From NCBI GenBank assembly GCA_023386965.1, contig JAEWIR010000046.1:1-64000 (forward strand): DNA of 64,000 bases, in the 5' to 3' direction. The notes under the pieces are model-generated. The model saw only the letters and a list, made by a program, of their open reading frames with translations. It did not search any database and was not told the DNA's origin. Below, piece by piece: positions 8,474-16,278 of the stretch. The stretch comes from Bacteroidota bacterium (GTDB taxonomy: Bacteria > Bacteroidota > Bacteroidia > Flavobacteriales > Weeksellaceae). The translations under genes and the position numbers were made by a program. The stretch's first letter is position 1, and each line of letters begins with the position of its first letter.

Positions 8474-9187
8474 ATGCTAACCCAGGAAAAAACAATAGGC
8501 GACTACGTAGCGGAAAATTTCAGGACTGCGGAAGTTTTTAAAAAGTATAACATAGATTTCTGTTGCAAAGGCGGCAGAACAATAGAGGAAGCCTGCGACA
8601 GAAAAAAAGTTAATCCCGAAGACATCTATCGGGAGTTGGAGGAAATTTCTAGTCAGAAATCTTCAGACATTGATTTTAACAGCTGGCCGCTGGACCTCCT
8701 GGCGGATTATGTGGAGAAAACCCACCACCGCTATGTTGATGAAAAAACGGCCATGCTTATTCCATATCTGGACAAATTATGTAAAGTCCACGGTGACCGT
8801 CACCCCGAACTGTTTGAGATTAATAGGCTTTTTGTAGAAAGTGCGAAAGATTTAGGTGCTCACATGAAAAAAGAAGAACTTATTCTTTTTCCCTTCATCA
8901 AAAAAATGGTTACAGCACAGCGTAGTGGAGAGCCTCTTGATAAGCCGCATTTCGGAACTGTAGAAAATCCGGTGGCTATGATGAAAGAGGAACACGAAGC
9001 CGAAGGCGACCGTTTTGTGAAAATCTCAGAACTGACCAATGGTTATCAGTTTCCGGAGGACGCCTGCGGAACCTATCAGGTAACATTTAAGATGTTGGAG
9101 GATTTCGAAAACGACCTTCACAGGCACATTCATCTGGAAAACAATATCATGTTCCCTAAGGCCATCGCGCTTGAGAAAACCTTATAG
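8474..9187 (+). CDS. ric: Iron-sulfur cluster repair di-iron protein (RIC)
   Basis: A 237-residue cytoplasmic protein of the YtfE/ScdA/Ric family, which repairs iron-sulfur clusters damaged by nitric oxide or oxidants. The N-terminal ScdA_N domain (about residues 1-55) has the diagnostic Cys-Cys pair at 30-31 followed by Lys-Gly-Gly. The C-terminal hemerythrin-like domain (about 80-232) shows the His and Glu ligands expected for a di-iron site: His-His near 78, His-Met-Lys-Lys-Glu-Glu, Glu-Glu-His-Glu and the final His-Arg-His-Ile-His-Leu-Glu-Asn. The gene follows an Rrf2 regulator and has its own -7 box overlapping a palindrome. Length is close to that of ScdA and YtfE. Confidence 0.96.
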   Translation: MLTQEKTIGDYVAENFRTAEVFKKYNIDFCCKGGRTIEEACDRKKVNPEDIYRELEEISSQKSSDIDFNSWPLDLLADYVEKTHHRYVDEKTAMLIPYLDKLCKVHGDRHPELFEINRLFVESAKDLGAHMKKEELILFPFIKKMVTAQRSGEPLDKPHFGTVENPVAMMKEEHEAEGDRFVKISELTNGYQFPEDACGTYQVTFKMLEDFENDLHRHIHLENNIMFPKAIALEKTL

Positions 9188-9211
9188 CCCTGGTACCGAA
9201 TTCAGTCAGCC

Positions 9212-9250
9212 GAAAGCCGGTTTAATTTATAAACCGGCTTTCTTTTTTAC
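9212..9250 (+). terminator. Intrinsic terminator between ric and the ClC gene
   Basis: GAAAGCCGGTTTA (9212-9224) pairs perfectly over 13 bases with TAAACCGGCTTTC (9230-9242), followed by six T residues. It ends ric. Confidence 0.9.
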
Positions 9251-9279
9251 CGGTTCAGGTTGGCACTGTATAAAATCCA

Positions 9280-10548
9280 TTAGCCATTTGCAGCTACATA
9301 CCGGTCATACGTATAAACGTTATAAGGCAGTATTTTTTTTGCGGTTTGAGTGGCAATGAAACAGCAAATGAGTACCGGTAAATAAAGCATGAAGCCGCCT
9401 GGCAGTAAACTGCATATCAGAACACTGGATGTAAGCGGAGCAAACAGCGCGGCGGAGAGCATTGATGCAGCGCCAATCAGCGCAAAATTTACCGGGATAA
9501 GATGCATCCCAAAATAGGTATTGCCTACTAAGGCAAAGCATAAACCGAGGAAAGCGCCCGCAACGATACTTGGGGCAAAAACACCGCCGTCACCACCTGC
9601 GCCCAGGGTGAGCGCTGCAGCCAAAGGTTTCAGTAAGGCCAGCGTCAGTATAAGAAACAATGTTTTGCTGCTGCCGTCCAGCGGAACCTCCAGCAACCCG
9701 CGCAGACCGTGGTAACTGTCACCATATAAAGCAGGGAACAGGAAGATGAGCAGCCCGACGGCTACAGCACCCAGATTAACGCGGATAAAGTTGTTGGTAA
9801 TCCCTCCGAAAAATGTTTTCATCCGCGTAACCAGCCATGTGAAATAAACTGAAAGCAGACCTCCCGAAATACTCAAAAGCATAAAAAAGGGTAGTGCAGC
9901 GTAGGTCCAGTTGGTCACCGGCGTACTCAGTATGGTCTGATCATCAAAAAGCCGGATGAAGACCAAGCTGGTCAATGCCGCCACTGCGCAGGAAATAACG
10001 AGTGAAGGACGTATCTTACGGGCAATAACCTCCATGGCAAACAGGAATCCGGCCAGCGGGCTTGCAAACAATACGGCCACGCCGGCTGCCACGCCTGCGC
10101 AAATAAGTTCGCGCTTGTACATCCTGGCGGAAAACTCCTTCTTATAACCATAATTCCCAACGGTGGCCGCTGCCACTACAGTGGAAACCTCAATGCCGGT
10201 GGACCCACCGGTAATAACCGTAAGGAAACCATTCAAAAAGTGGGACGGAATCTTAAATAACGGTAAGTGTTCCTTCCGCTGATCCAGTGTTTTATATATT
10301 TCGGTGATGCCTTTATTTTTCCTGTTCTGAAAAAGATATTTCCGTAAAAAGTAAATCATTGTAATTCCTACCGATGGCAGTAATATGTATACTGCCGAAT
10401 AGATGCCTGCAGCAGTAAAAATCTGATGTTGGAGGAACTCGGTAAGATGTTTCAGGCCAAAGGCCAGTACCGCACTTGCCAATGCGGCTGCCATTGAAGC
10501 CAAAATAAGCCTGAAATAATGCTGCTTTACAATTTTCTTTCTTTCCAA
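9280..10548 (-). CDS. ClC-type chloride channel or transporter
   Basis: A 422-residue ClC-family membrane protein, close in length to bacterial ClC exchangers without the CBS tail, with about ten hydrophobic stretches. The ion-path motifs are recognisable but altered. The usual Gly-Ser-Gly-Ile-Pro reads Asn-Lys-Gly-Ile-Thr (78-82). The usual Gly-Arg-Glu-Gly-Pro reads Gly-Ile-Glu-Val-Ser (118-122), keeping the gating glutamate at 120. Gly-Gly-Val-Phe-Ala-Pro-Ser (321-327) is near consensus. The start at 10548 is TTG; no ATG or GTG lies upstream before the in-frame stop. A TAAATTTG box lies about 60 bases upstream. The transported anion is not predictable here. Confidence 0.88.
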   Translation of the reverse strand: MERKKIVKQHYFRLILASMAAALASAVLAFGLKHLTEFLQHQIFTAAGIYSAVYILLPSVGITMIYFLRKYLFQNRKNKGITEIYKTLDQRKEHLPLFKIPSHFLNGFLTVITGGSTGIEVSTVVAAATVGNYGYKKEFSARMYKRELICAGVAAGVAVLFASPLAGFLFAMEVIARKIRPSLVISCAVAALTSLVFIRLFDDQTILSTPVTNWTYAALPFFMLLSISGGLLSVYFTWLVTRMKTFFGGITNNFIRVNLGAVAVGLLIFLFPALYGDSYHGLRGLLEVPLDGSSKTLFLILTLALLKPLAAALTLGAGGDGGVFAPSIVAGAFLGLCFALVGNTYFGMHLIPVNFALIGAASMLSAALFAPLTSSVLICSLLPGGFMLYLPVLICCFIATQTAKKILPYNVYTYDRYVAANG

Positions 10549-10580
10549 AGGAGTATATAAGCTGAAGTTGAGAAGATAAC

Positions 10581-10596
10581 GGACCGTTAACTGTCC
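10581..10596. promoter_or_regulatory. Imperfect palindrome in the ClC leader
   Basis: A 16-base sequence centred on GTTAAC is symmetric at 14 of 16 positions (GGAC and GTCC arms). It lies between the predicted start of transcription and the TTG start codon of the ClC gene. It could be an operator, but there is no direct evidence. Confidence 0.3.
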
Positions 10597-10606
10597 ATCG
10601 TTGGCG

Positions 10607-10614
10607 CAAATTTA
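10607..10614 (-). promoter_or_regulatory. -7 box of the ClC gene
   Basis: Minus-strand TAAATTTG matches the -7 consensus. No clear -33 TTG is seen at the right distance. Confidence 0.5.
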
Positions 10615-10756
10615 GGAAACTTTCAGGGAACAATTTTTAGGGCAGAAAGTCCGTGGAGTGGAGCCGATGTCGCGGATTTTATCATCCGTGCTTTCTTATG
10701 CTTAAATATTTTAATCTATGCTCAGTGAAATCTGTGCGCTTAAAATATAAGTAGTG

Positions 10757-10834
10757 TTAACCACAGCGTCCACGGAGGTTTTCTCTGGGTGTAAGGAGAA
10801 GAGGTTCTGTACTTCAATTTTGCATATATCTAAC
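10757..10834. repeat. Degenerate direct repeat, copy A
   Basis: This stretch of about 78 bases aligns along its length with 10868-10944. Shared blocks include TTAACC at the start, AGGTTTTC, GGAGAAGAGG, TCTRTAYTT and AATTTTG. The two copies have diverged by many substitutions and a one-base indel. Confidence 0.65.
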
Positions 10835-10867
10835 AAATGAGATATAACATCTGAAATCTTGATATTT

Positions 10868-10944
10868 TTAACCGCAAAGGGTGCAAAGGTTTTCACAATG
10901 TGCACGGAGAAGAGGCTCTATATTTAATTTTGAATAAATCTAAA
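10868..10944. repeat. Degenerate direct repeat, copy B
   Basis: Second copy of the repeat at 10757-10834, offset by 111 bases. The surrounding gene-free stretch (10549-11230) holds no convincing ORF. It also contains a TTTCCCA/TGGGAAA hairpin near 11128-11150 and a small palindrome, ATCCTTA/TAAGGAT, at 11159-11174. Confidence 0.65.
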
Positions 10945-11230
10945 ATTAAAAATCTGAATTGACGGTTCCCTTCTTATTATCATATCAAGAAAACAGCCTC
11001 TTTGTCACTCCGCAGGAATCTCAAGAGTCCGGATGACTTTTGTATAACTACTGATCTTCGGTTGACAATCCGCGACATGGGAGCAAGCGGGCTTTCGTCC
11101 TTTGAGTCGGAAGTACCGATGGTAATCTTTCCCAATATTGATGGGAAACAACGAAGCGATCCTTAACTAAGGATAGCGCGGTAAACTGCCCGGATCCTGG
11201 CAGAGAAGCTCGGGAATTTTTGAATTGTGT

Positions 11231-11911
11231 TTAAAACAGCGCCACCTGCAGAAAGCCACCAATATTGTTTTGTCTATGTTTTAAAGGGCCGTAATATTCC
11301 AGGTTGGCACCTGCACCGAAAGTGAATTCTTTGTAGGTAAAGCCCACGCGGCTGCGAATATAACTTCTGGTATGCAAATCTGCAGTCATGTCATGAACAT
11401 AAGTTCCCTGTAGCCTTGTATACAAACTCCATTTATCACTGAGTGCCGGTTTGTATTCAACAATTCCCAAACCTTCGATATTTGCATTCCTGCTCACATC
11501 CATTCTTGGCATGGCGATTACAAGCCATTCGGGATTTGCATAAGTGTAAATTAAAGCCGCTGAGGGTCGGATCCCACCGGGAGTGCTCTGAAATCCCGCA
11601 CCTGCTTTAAGTCCTTTATAGAGGTCAACCGTAGCTTTTCCCATAATCATCAAATCGCCCAGCTGATCATTACCCCAGTTGGAATTAAAATCAGTCACAC
11701 CAAAAAAGCCAATTTGAGGAACGCTCCTTAATTTTTTGTCCAGCGTCATCTGGAAAGATACACCGCGGCTTCCGGGCATTGCTTCCACATTTACGGGAGG
11801 ATTTTGTATTGGCTCTGGTGTAGCTTCCTGCGCTGAGAGGTTCACTGTAAAGAACAGGGCAAAAGCAGCAAGCGGGAATTTTAATGAGTTTTTAAATCTG
11901 TCAGTCATCAT
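11231..11911 (-). CDS. Predicted outer-membrane beta-barrel protein, unknown function
   Basis: A 226-residue protein with a signal peptide (hydrophobic stretch about residues 12-24, then Ser-Ala-Gln). The mature part consists of alternating aromatic/small strands and ends in a terminal phenylalanine after Val-Ala-Leu, the pattern expected of an outer-membrane barrel. I do not recognise a named family. Two adjacent in-frame ATG codons exist at 11911 and 11908. Neighbours give no functional clue: a repeat-rich intergenic region lies downstream and an unrelated lipoprotein gene upstream on the same strand. Confidence 0.8.
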   Translation of the reverse strand: MMTDRFKNSLKFPLAAFALFFTVNLSAQEATPEPIQNPPVNVEAMPGSRGVSFQMTLDKKLRSVPQIGFFGVTDFNSNWGNDQLGDLMIMGKATVDLYKGLKAGAGFQSTPGGIRPSAALIYTYANPEWLVIAMPRMDVSRNANIEGLGIVEYKPALSDKWSLYTRLQGTYVHDMTADLHTRSYIRSRVGFTYKEFTFGAGANLEYYGPLKHRQNNIGGFLQVALF

Positions 11912-12021
11912 ATTAGTTTTAATTCTGTGACTGACGAAATTATCTTAATTGAAAGTGGAATTATAGGATGTTTAAGGTGAATGGTAGGATTTTTATGAAA
12001 ATTTCCAAACAGCCGGTAAAT

Positions 12022-12354
12022 TTAATTGCTCGTCAACAATACTCTTTTCACCTGCTTATAAGAGTAACCTAAATTCTCTATTTTATCTTTATGGGCAATA
12101 CTTTCAATAGAATTTATTTTTTTGTTTTTCAGTAGTTGACTGAATTTTTCATAACCGATCTCCTGTCCATTTAATAAGATTACAGTTTGTTCATACTGTT
12201 TTTTAACAGAATTGTTTAACTGAAGCCGGTTTTTATGATATTGGTAAGGCTGATTGTTATCTACAATTGGTCCTGTATTATCTAATTTATAAGTGTTTTT
12301 AGCTGTATTGCAGGAAATCAAAAGTACCGCTAAAATGAATAAATAATTTTTCAT
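12022..12354 (-). CDS. Small lipoprotein of unknown function
   Basis: A 110-residue product with a type II signal peptide: Met-Lys-Asn-Tyr, a hydrophobic core and a Leu-Ile-Ser-Cys lipobox with the acylated cysteine at residue 15. The mature part is polar and lysine/asparagine-rich and contains a Leu-Asn-Gly-Gln-Glu-Ile segment that resembles short repeats in secreted flavobacterial proteins. No family is recognised. Base composition is more AT-rich than the adjacent transketolase genes, which is common for such lipoproteins. Confidence 0.75.
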   Translation of the reverse strand: MKNYLFILAVLLISCNTAKNTYKLDNTGPIVDNNQPYQYHKNRLQLNNSVKKQYEQTVILLNGQEIGYEKFSQLLKNKKINSIESIAHKDKIENLGYSYKQVKRVLLTSN

Positions 12355-12400
12355 CGATATGTGGTGTAAGTTTATTTTTCGAAATAACTATTGTAAAGAT

Positions 12401-12427
12401 AAAAAAAACACGCCCGAAGACGTGTTT
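12401..12427 (-). terminator. Intrinsic terminator of the transketolase genes
   Basis: On the minus strand AAACACG and CGTGTTT form a stem around an eight-base loop, followed by eight T residues. It lies 20 bases after the C-terminal transketolase subunit. Confidence 0.85.
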
Positions 12428-12448
12428 AAAAGTGTATTTCAGAAAAAG

Positions 12449-13396
12449 TTATCTCGCTATAATTCTTTTTACTGCAGCTATTACGGCATCAGCATCAATT
12501 TCGTATTTCTTCATCAGTTCTGCAGGAGTTGCAGATTCACCAAAAGTATCGTTCACCGCCACAAATTCCTGTATGGTTGGTCTTTTTCTGGCCAGCATTC
12601 CGGCTACGGATTCGCCTAAACCTCCAAGATAGTTATGTTCTTCAGCAGTTACAATCCTTCCGGTTTTTTCTACGGATTTCAGGATGATTTCTTCATCTAA
12701 TGGTTTAATGGTGTGGATGTTAATCACCTCACAGGAAATTCCTTCCTTTTCAAGCTGATCTGCCGCCACCAGTGATTCCCAAACCAAGTGTCCGGTAGCT
12801 ACAATGGTAACATCAGTACCTTCCTGCAGCATAATTCCTTTGCCAATTTCAAACGGCATGTCTTCAGGAATGAAAACAGGCACCACAGGACGTCCGAACC
12901 TAAGGTACACAGGACCTTCAAAATCGGCGATAGCCAGAGTGGCCGCTTTGGTCTGATTATAATCGCAGGTGTTGATTACAGTCATTCCCGGAAGCATTTT
13001 CATCATTCCAATGTCTTCCAAAACCTGATGTGTAGCACCATCCTCACCCAGCGTAAGTCCGGCGTGGGATGCACAGATCTTTACATTCTTACCGGAGTAG
13101 GCAATGGACTGACGGATTTGGTCGTACACACGCGACGTTGAAAAGTTAGCGAAGGTTCCGGTGAAAGGAATTTTGCCGTTAATGGTAAGTCCGGCAGCGA
13201 TGCCCATCATATTGGCCTCGGCAATTCCTACCTGTATGAAACGTTCCGGCGCTTTTTCGATGAATTTCTCCATCTTAAGCGAGCCGATAAGGTCTGCACA
13301 AAGCGCTACGACATTGGGGTTAGTATCCGCAAGTTCGGCCAGTCCGGCGCCGAAACCGCTTCTTGTATCTTTATTATCTAAAACTTGGTATTTCAT
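12449..13396 (-). CDS. Transketolase, C-terminal subunit
   Basis: A 315-residue protein with the pyrimidine-binding and C-terminal domains of transketolase. It contains the Gly-Ile-Ala-Glu-Ala-Asn-Met motif, whose glutamate activates the thiamine diphosphate cofactor (about residue 80), followed by a C-terminal Rossmann-like domain with a Thr-Ala-Glu-Glu-His segment. It works with the separately encoded N-terminal subunit, which lies 108 bases upstream on the same strand, in the non-oxidative pentose phosphate pathway. Split transketolases are known in Bacteroidetes and archaea, so this is not a frameshift. A terminator follows. Confidence 0.95.
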   Translation of the reverse strand: MKYQVLDNKDTRSGFGAGLAELADTNPNVVALCADLIGSLKMEKFIEKAPERFIQVGIAEANMMGIAAGLTINGKIPFTGTFANFSTSRVYDQIRQSIAYSGKNVKICASHAGLTLGEDGATHQVLEDIGMMKMLPGMTVINTCDYNQTKAATLAIADFEGPVYLRFGRPVVPVFIPEDMPFEIGKGIMLQEGTDVTIVATGHLVWESLVAADQLEKEGISCEVINIHTIKPLDEEIILKSVEKTGRIVTAEEHNYLGGLGESVAGMLARKRPTIQEFVAVNDTFGESATPAELMKKYEIDADAVIAAVKRIIAR

Positions 13397-13504
13397 GACT
13401 TAATTTTTGCAATCAGCTTTTTGCATTAGGCTTCTTGCGGGTTTGTGGTTAGAATTGAGTGTGTTAAATCGGCCAAAAGCGAGTTGCTGAAAGCCAAAAG
13501 CGAT
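13397..13504. repeat. Repeat-rich spacer between transketolase subunit genes
   Basis: GCCAAAAGCGA occurs twice (13472-13482 and 13493-13503) at a 21-base offset, and TTTTTGCA occurs twice near 13404 and 13418. No ORF is supported. The second copy abuts the stop codon of the N-terminal subunit. Confidence 0.6.
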
Positions 13505-14356
13505 TTAGTAATCGGCAGGACCTTCCAGGTAAAGCTGTTTGAAGGCCGTATCCAGCTGCTCATCGTTTGGCGCTTTGCCATGCCATGCGTGGGTGCCCAT
13601 CATATAATCAACCCCAAAGCCCATTTCGGTATGCAGAATTATAGCTACCGGTTTTCCATTTCCTGTTTCCTGTTTCGCACGCTCCAGGATCGAAATCACT
13701 GTCTCCAGGTCGTTTCCGTTTTTCTCATTCAGCACTTTCCAGCCAAAAGCCTCCAGTTTTGCATGTAGATCTCCCAGACTTAAGACATCATCGGTATCAC
13801 CGTCAATCTGCCTGTTGTTATAGTCAATGGTTGCAATTAAATTATCTACTTTATTGTGAGCAGCAAACATCAGAGCTTCCCAAATCTGTCCTTCCTGCAG
13901 TTCGCCGTCGCCGTGCAGGGTATACACAAGTGAACCGTCGCCGTCCATCTTCTTAGCCAGTGCCGCGCCTACGGCCACAGATAATCCCTGACCCAGTGAA
14001 CCCGAAGCGATCCTAACACCCGGCAAATTGTCGTGAGTGGTTGGGTGACCCTGTAATCTGGTGTTCAGCTTTCTGAATGTACCCAGTTCTGCAACAGGAA
14101 AAAAACCAAATCTTGCCAGTGTAGAGTAGAATACGGGTGATATGTGTCCGTTGGAAAGGAAGAACAGATCCTCACCTTTACCTTCCATTGTAAACGGCAG
14201 TTTGTAGTTCATCACCTTACCGTAAAGCGCGGTGAAGTACTCTGTACAGCCTAAACTTCCGCCGGGATGGCCGGAATTAACGGCGTGCACCATCCTCAAA
14301 ATGTCTCTTCTGATTTGTGTTGTAAGAGATTTCAGCTCTTCAATACTTTTACTCAT
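13505..14356 (-). CDS. Transketolase, N-terminal subunit
   Basis: A 283-residue protein equal to the pyrophosphate-binding domain of transketolase. It shows the Ser-Gly-His-Pro-Gly-Gly-Ser motif (about residues 28-34) and the thiamine diphosphate motif Gly-Asp-Gly-Glu-Leu-Gln-Glu-Gly (about 150-157) followed by the Asp-Tyr-Asn-Asn metal ligands. With the downstream C-terminal subunit it forms a complete enzyme. A TAAATTTG -7 box lies upstream at 14377-14384. Length is typical of split N-terminal subunits. Confidence 0.95.
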   Translation of the reverse strand: MSKSIEELKSLTTQIRRDILRMVHAVNSGHPGGSLGCTEYFTALYGKVMNYKLPFTMEGKGEDLFFLSNGHISPVFYSTLARFGFFPVAELGTFRKLNTRLQGHPTTHDNLPGVRIASGSLGQGLSVAVGAALAKKMDGDGSLVYTLHGDGELQEGQIWEALMFAAHNKVDNLIATIDYNNRQIDGDTDDVLSLGDLHAKLEAFGWKVLNEKNGNDLETVISILERAKQETGNGKPVAIILHTEMGFGVDYMMGTHAWHGKAPNDEQLDTAFKQLYLEGPADY

Positions 14357-14376
14357 TATATCGATTTATTTGCGTG

Positions 14377-14384
14377 CAAATTTA
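14377..14384 (-). promoter_or_regulatory. -7 box of the transketolase genes
   Basis: Minus-strand TAAATTTG, about 20 bases before the ATG of the N-terminal subunit. No clear -33 TTG. Confidence 0.5.
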
Positions 14385-14410
14385 CAAATAATTGACGGCT
14401 TGGTGAAACT

Positions 14411-14437
14411 AAAAAATCCTGCCTTAAAAAGCAGGAT
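14411..14437 (-). terminator. Intrinsic terminator of the symporter gene
   Basis: Minus-strand ATCCTGC/GCAGGAT stem with an eight-base loop, followed by six T residues. It lies 10 bases after the symporter stop. Confidence 0.85.
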
Positions 14438-14446
14438 CTCAAATTG

Positions 14447-16030
14447 TTACTCCACAACCCTCAGGTGGGTGCCGCGGTCGCGGATAAGCCACAGCCCGAT
14501 GAAGGTAAGCAGGCCATTGATCATTATAAGTTCCACGCCAATCCTGTAATCACTGTTTTGTGTCACCAGATAGTTAATCAGGTAAGTGAGCACCGGCGCC
14601 AGCAAAGTAACCGCGATTATGCTGTATTTTTTAGTAATCCGGAACCTGGTCAGGATACCAAAGGCAAACAGACCCAGCAGCGGACCGTAGGTATATCCGG
14701 CCACTTCCATAATAAGGTATACGATAGATTTATCGTTGATGGCTTTAAAAATCATGATGAGTGCAAAGAAAACCACGGTAAAAATAAGATGGATCTTCAT
14801 CCGAAGTCTTTTCTTTTGCTTCTCGGTTTTCGTTTGGTCTTCGTTGATGTTCAGCAAATCCACACAGTAGGAACTCGTAACGGCTGTAAGTGCACCGTCC
14901 GCCGACGGAAACAGAGCCGAGATCAATCCGATAATAAATATAACGGCAATGAAAAGCGGAAAATATCCCTGTAAGGACAGTGCCGGGAAGAGGTCGTCGC
15001 CCATGATATTGTTAATGTTTCCGGTAGCTGCATCCGGGAACCCGAATACATTGGTGATGTTCTGCTTACCGTTTACAACATCAACCACCTGACTGTACAC
15101 CGCGCCGTTCTCCATGGCAAAAAGGTAAAGCAAACCACCCAGGAACAGAAAAGCCAGATTCACGATCAGCAGCGTGCCGGCAAAGGTGAGCATATTCTTT
15201 TTGGAATTCTTCAGGTTGTCCACAGAAATGTTTTTCTGCATCATTTCCTGGTCAAGCCCCGTCATCGCAATGGTAATGAACATTCCGCCCAGAACCGTTT
15301 TCAGGAAAAAAGTCTTGGAGTTGATATCTGTATTGATGAGGTGCGTGTAATCCTTATCGGCAAGTATCGTATAGGCCTCACCATAGGACAGGTTCAGATT
15401 GGAAAGGATGAAGATGATACAGGCCACCAGGCTCAGGATCATAAAAGAGGTCTGTAAGGTATCTGTAATGACAATGGTTTTCACACCACCTTCAAACGTG
15501 TACAAAAGGACCATAAGTAAAATAACACCGGCCGTCACCCAAAAAGGTACGCCCAGCGCCTGAAGCAGGAAAATCTGCAGCACGTTTACCACGAGGTACA
15601 GGCGGGCTGTGGCGCCAATGGAGCGCGAAATGATAAAGAATAGGGAGCCAATCTTATGCGCCTCCACGTTAAACCGGCGGCCCAGGTAGGTGTAAATCGA
15701 AGTCAGATTCATCCTATAATAAAGTGGAAGCAGCACAAAAGCCACTATAAAATATCCCAGGAAAAAACCAATGACCATCATATAGTACTCAAAGCCGCCA
15801 AAAGGATATTCACCGGCCGTCATTTTCCCTACCGTACCGGGTACCGATATAAAGGTGACACCACTCAGGCTGGTGCCGATCATTCCGAAGGCCACCAGCC
15901 ACCATTTACTTTTCTTGTTCCCGATGAAAAACGACTGGTTATCGGCATTACGGCTGGTCAGATAGGCGATGACGAGCAGACCGATAAAATAGGCAAATAC
16001 AAACAGAATTAGTATTGTGGCGGAATTCAT
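14447..16030 (-). CDS. Sodium:solute symporter (SSS family)
   Basis: A 527-residue inner-membrane transporter with about 13 hydrophobic helices, the usual count for the SSS/SLC5 family. The N-terminal region has the family's Ser-Phe-Phe-Ile-Gly-Asn-Lys-Lys-Ser-Lys-Trp-Trp segment and the Gly-x-x-Leu-Ser-Gly-Val-Thr-Phe-Ile-Ser-Val-Pro-Gly motif. A Gly-Leu-Asp-Gln-Glu-Met-Met-Gln segment lies in the middle. Substrates in this family include sugars, amino acids, nucleosides and sialic acids; this one cannot be assigned. It is a single-gene unit with a -7 box and terminator. Confidence 0.93.
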   Translation of the reverse strand: MNSATILILFVFAYFIGLLVIAYLTSRNADNQSFFIGNKKSKWWLVAFGMIGTSLSGVTFISVPGTVGKMTAGEYPFGGFEYYMMVIGFFLGYFIVAFVLLPLYYRMNLTSIYTYLGRRFNVEAHKIGSLFFIISRSIGATARLYLVVNVLQIFLLQALGVPFWVTAGVILLMVLLYTFEGGVKTIVITDTLQTSFMILSLVACIIFILSNLNLSYGEAYTILADKDYTHLINTDINSKTFFLKTVLGGMFITIAMTGLDQEMMQKNISVDNLKNSKKNMLTFAGTLLIVNLAFLFLGGLLYLFAMENGAVYSQVVDVVNGKQNITNVFGFPDAATGNINNIMGDDLFPALSLQGYFPLFIAVIFIIGLISALFPSADGALTAVTSSYCVDLLNINEDQTKTEKQKKRLRMKIHLIFTVVFFALIMIFKAINDKSIVYLIMEVAGYTYGPLLGLFAFGILTRFRITKKYSIIAVTLLAPVLTYLINYLVTQNSDYRIGVELIMINGLLTFIGLWLIRDRGTHLRVVE

Positions 16031-16049
16031 TAATTACATTTTAGTGTCG

Positions 16050-16057
16050 CAAATATA
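16050..16057 (-). promoter_or_regulatory. -7 box of the symporter gene
   Basis: Minus-strand TATATTTG, about 20 bases upstream of the ATG at 16030. Confidence 0.5.
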
Positions 16058-16115
16058 GTTTTTTGTGACTATTCGGAGCACAATTGGGTCGGGAAAGAAG
16101 GTTGTAGAATTATTT

Positions 16116-16211
16116 GGGCGCCTTTTCCGGCTTTCACTACTCGCTTTGCGGGGCAAAAAAATTCATTTTTTGCCCCGCAAGAGCTCAGACAGGCCGTTCA
16201 ATCCGGGGCGC
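16116..16211. repeat. 96-bp palindromic intergenic element
   Basis: The core is a perfect 15-bp stem (16146-16160 with 16066+100, i.e. 16166-16180) around the loop ATTCA, with TTGCGGGGC and GCCCCGCAA outer arms and six A/T pairs inside. It is flanked by weaker symmetry ending in GCGCC (16118-16122) and GGCGC (16207-16211). It lies between a promoter and the terminator of a convergently placed transcript, and no ORF covers it. From memory, similar GAGCTC...CAGGCCG...CCGGGGCG strings recur between genes in Chryseobacterium-group genomes; that is unverified here. Confidence 0.7.
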
Positions 16212-16223
16212 AGCGACTACACA

Positions 16224-16261
16224 TAAAAAAACCTCTCAACAAAAACTGATGGGAGGTTTTT
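16224..16261 (-). terminator. Intrinsic terminator of the small GNAT gene
   Basis: Minus-strand AAAACCTC pairs with GAGGTTTT around an imperfect loop and is followed by seven T residues. It lies about 18 bases after the acetyltransferase stop. Confidence 0.8.
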
Positions 16262-16278
16262 AGGTGTATACCTGATTT

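Noticed and set aside
10711..10905. 64-codon open frame in the gene-free stretch
   Set aside because: It runs across the decayed direct repeat and has no signal or domain; the repeat explains the region better.
12449..14356. Transketolase broken by a frameshift
   Set aside because: The two parts are separated by 108 bases and have proper starts and stops; separate subunits are normal in Bacteroidetes.
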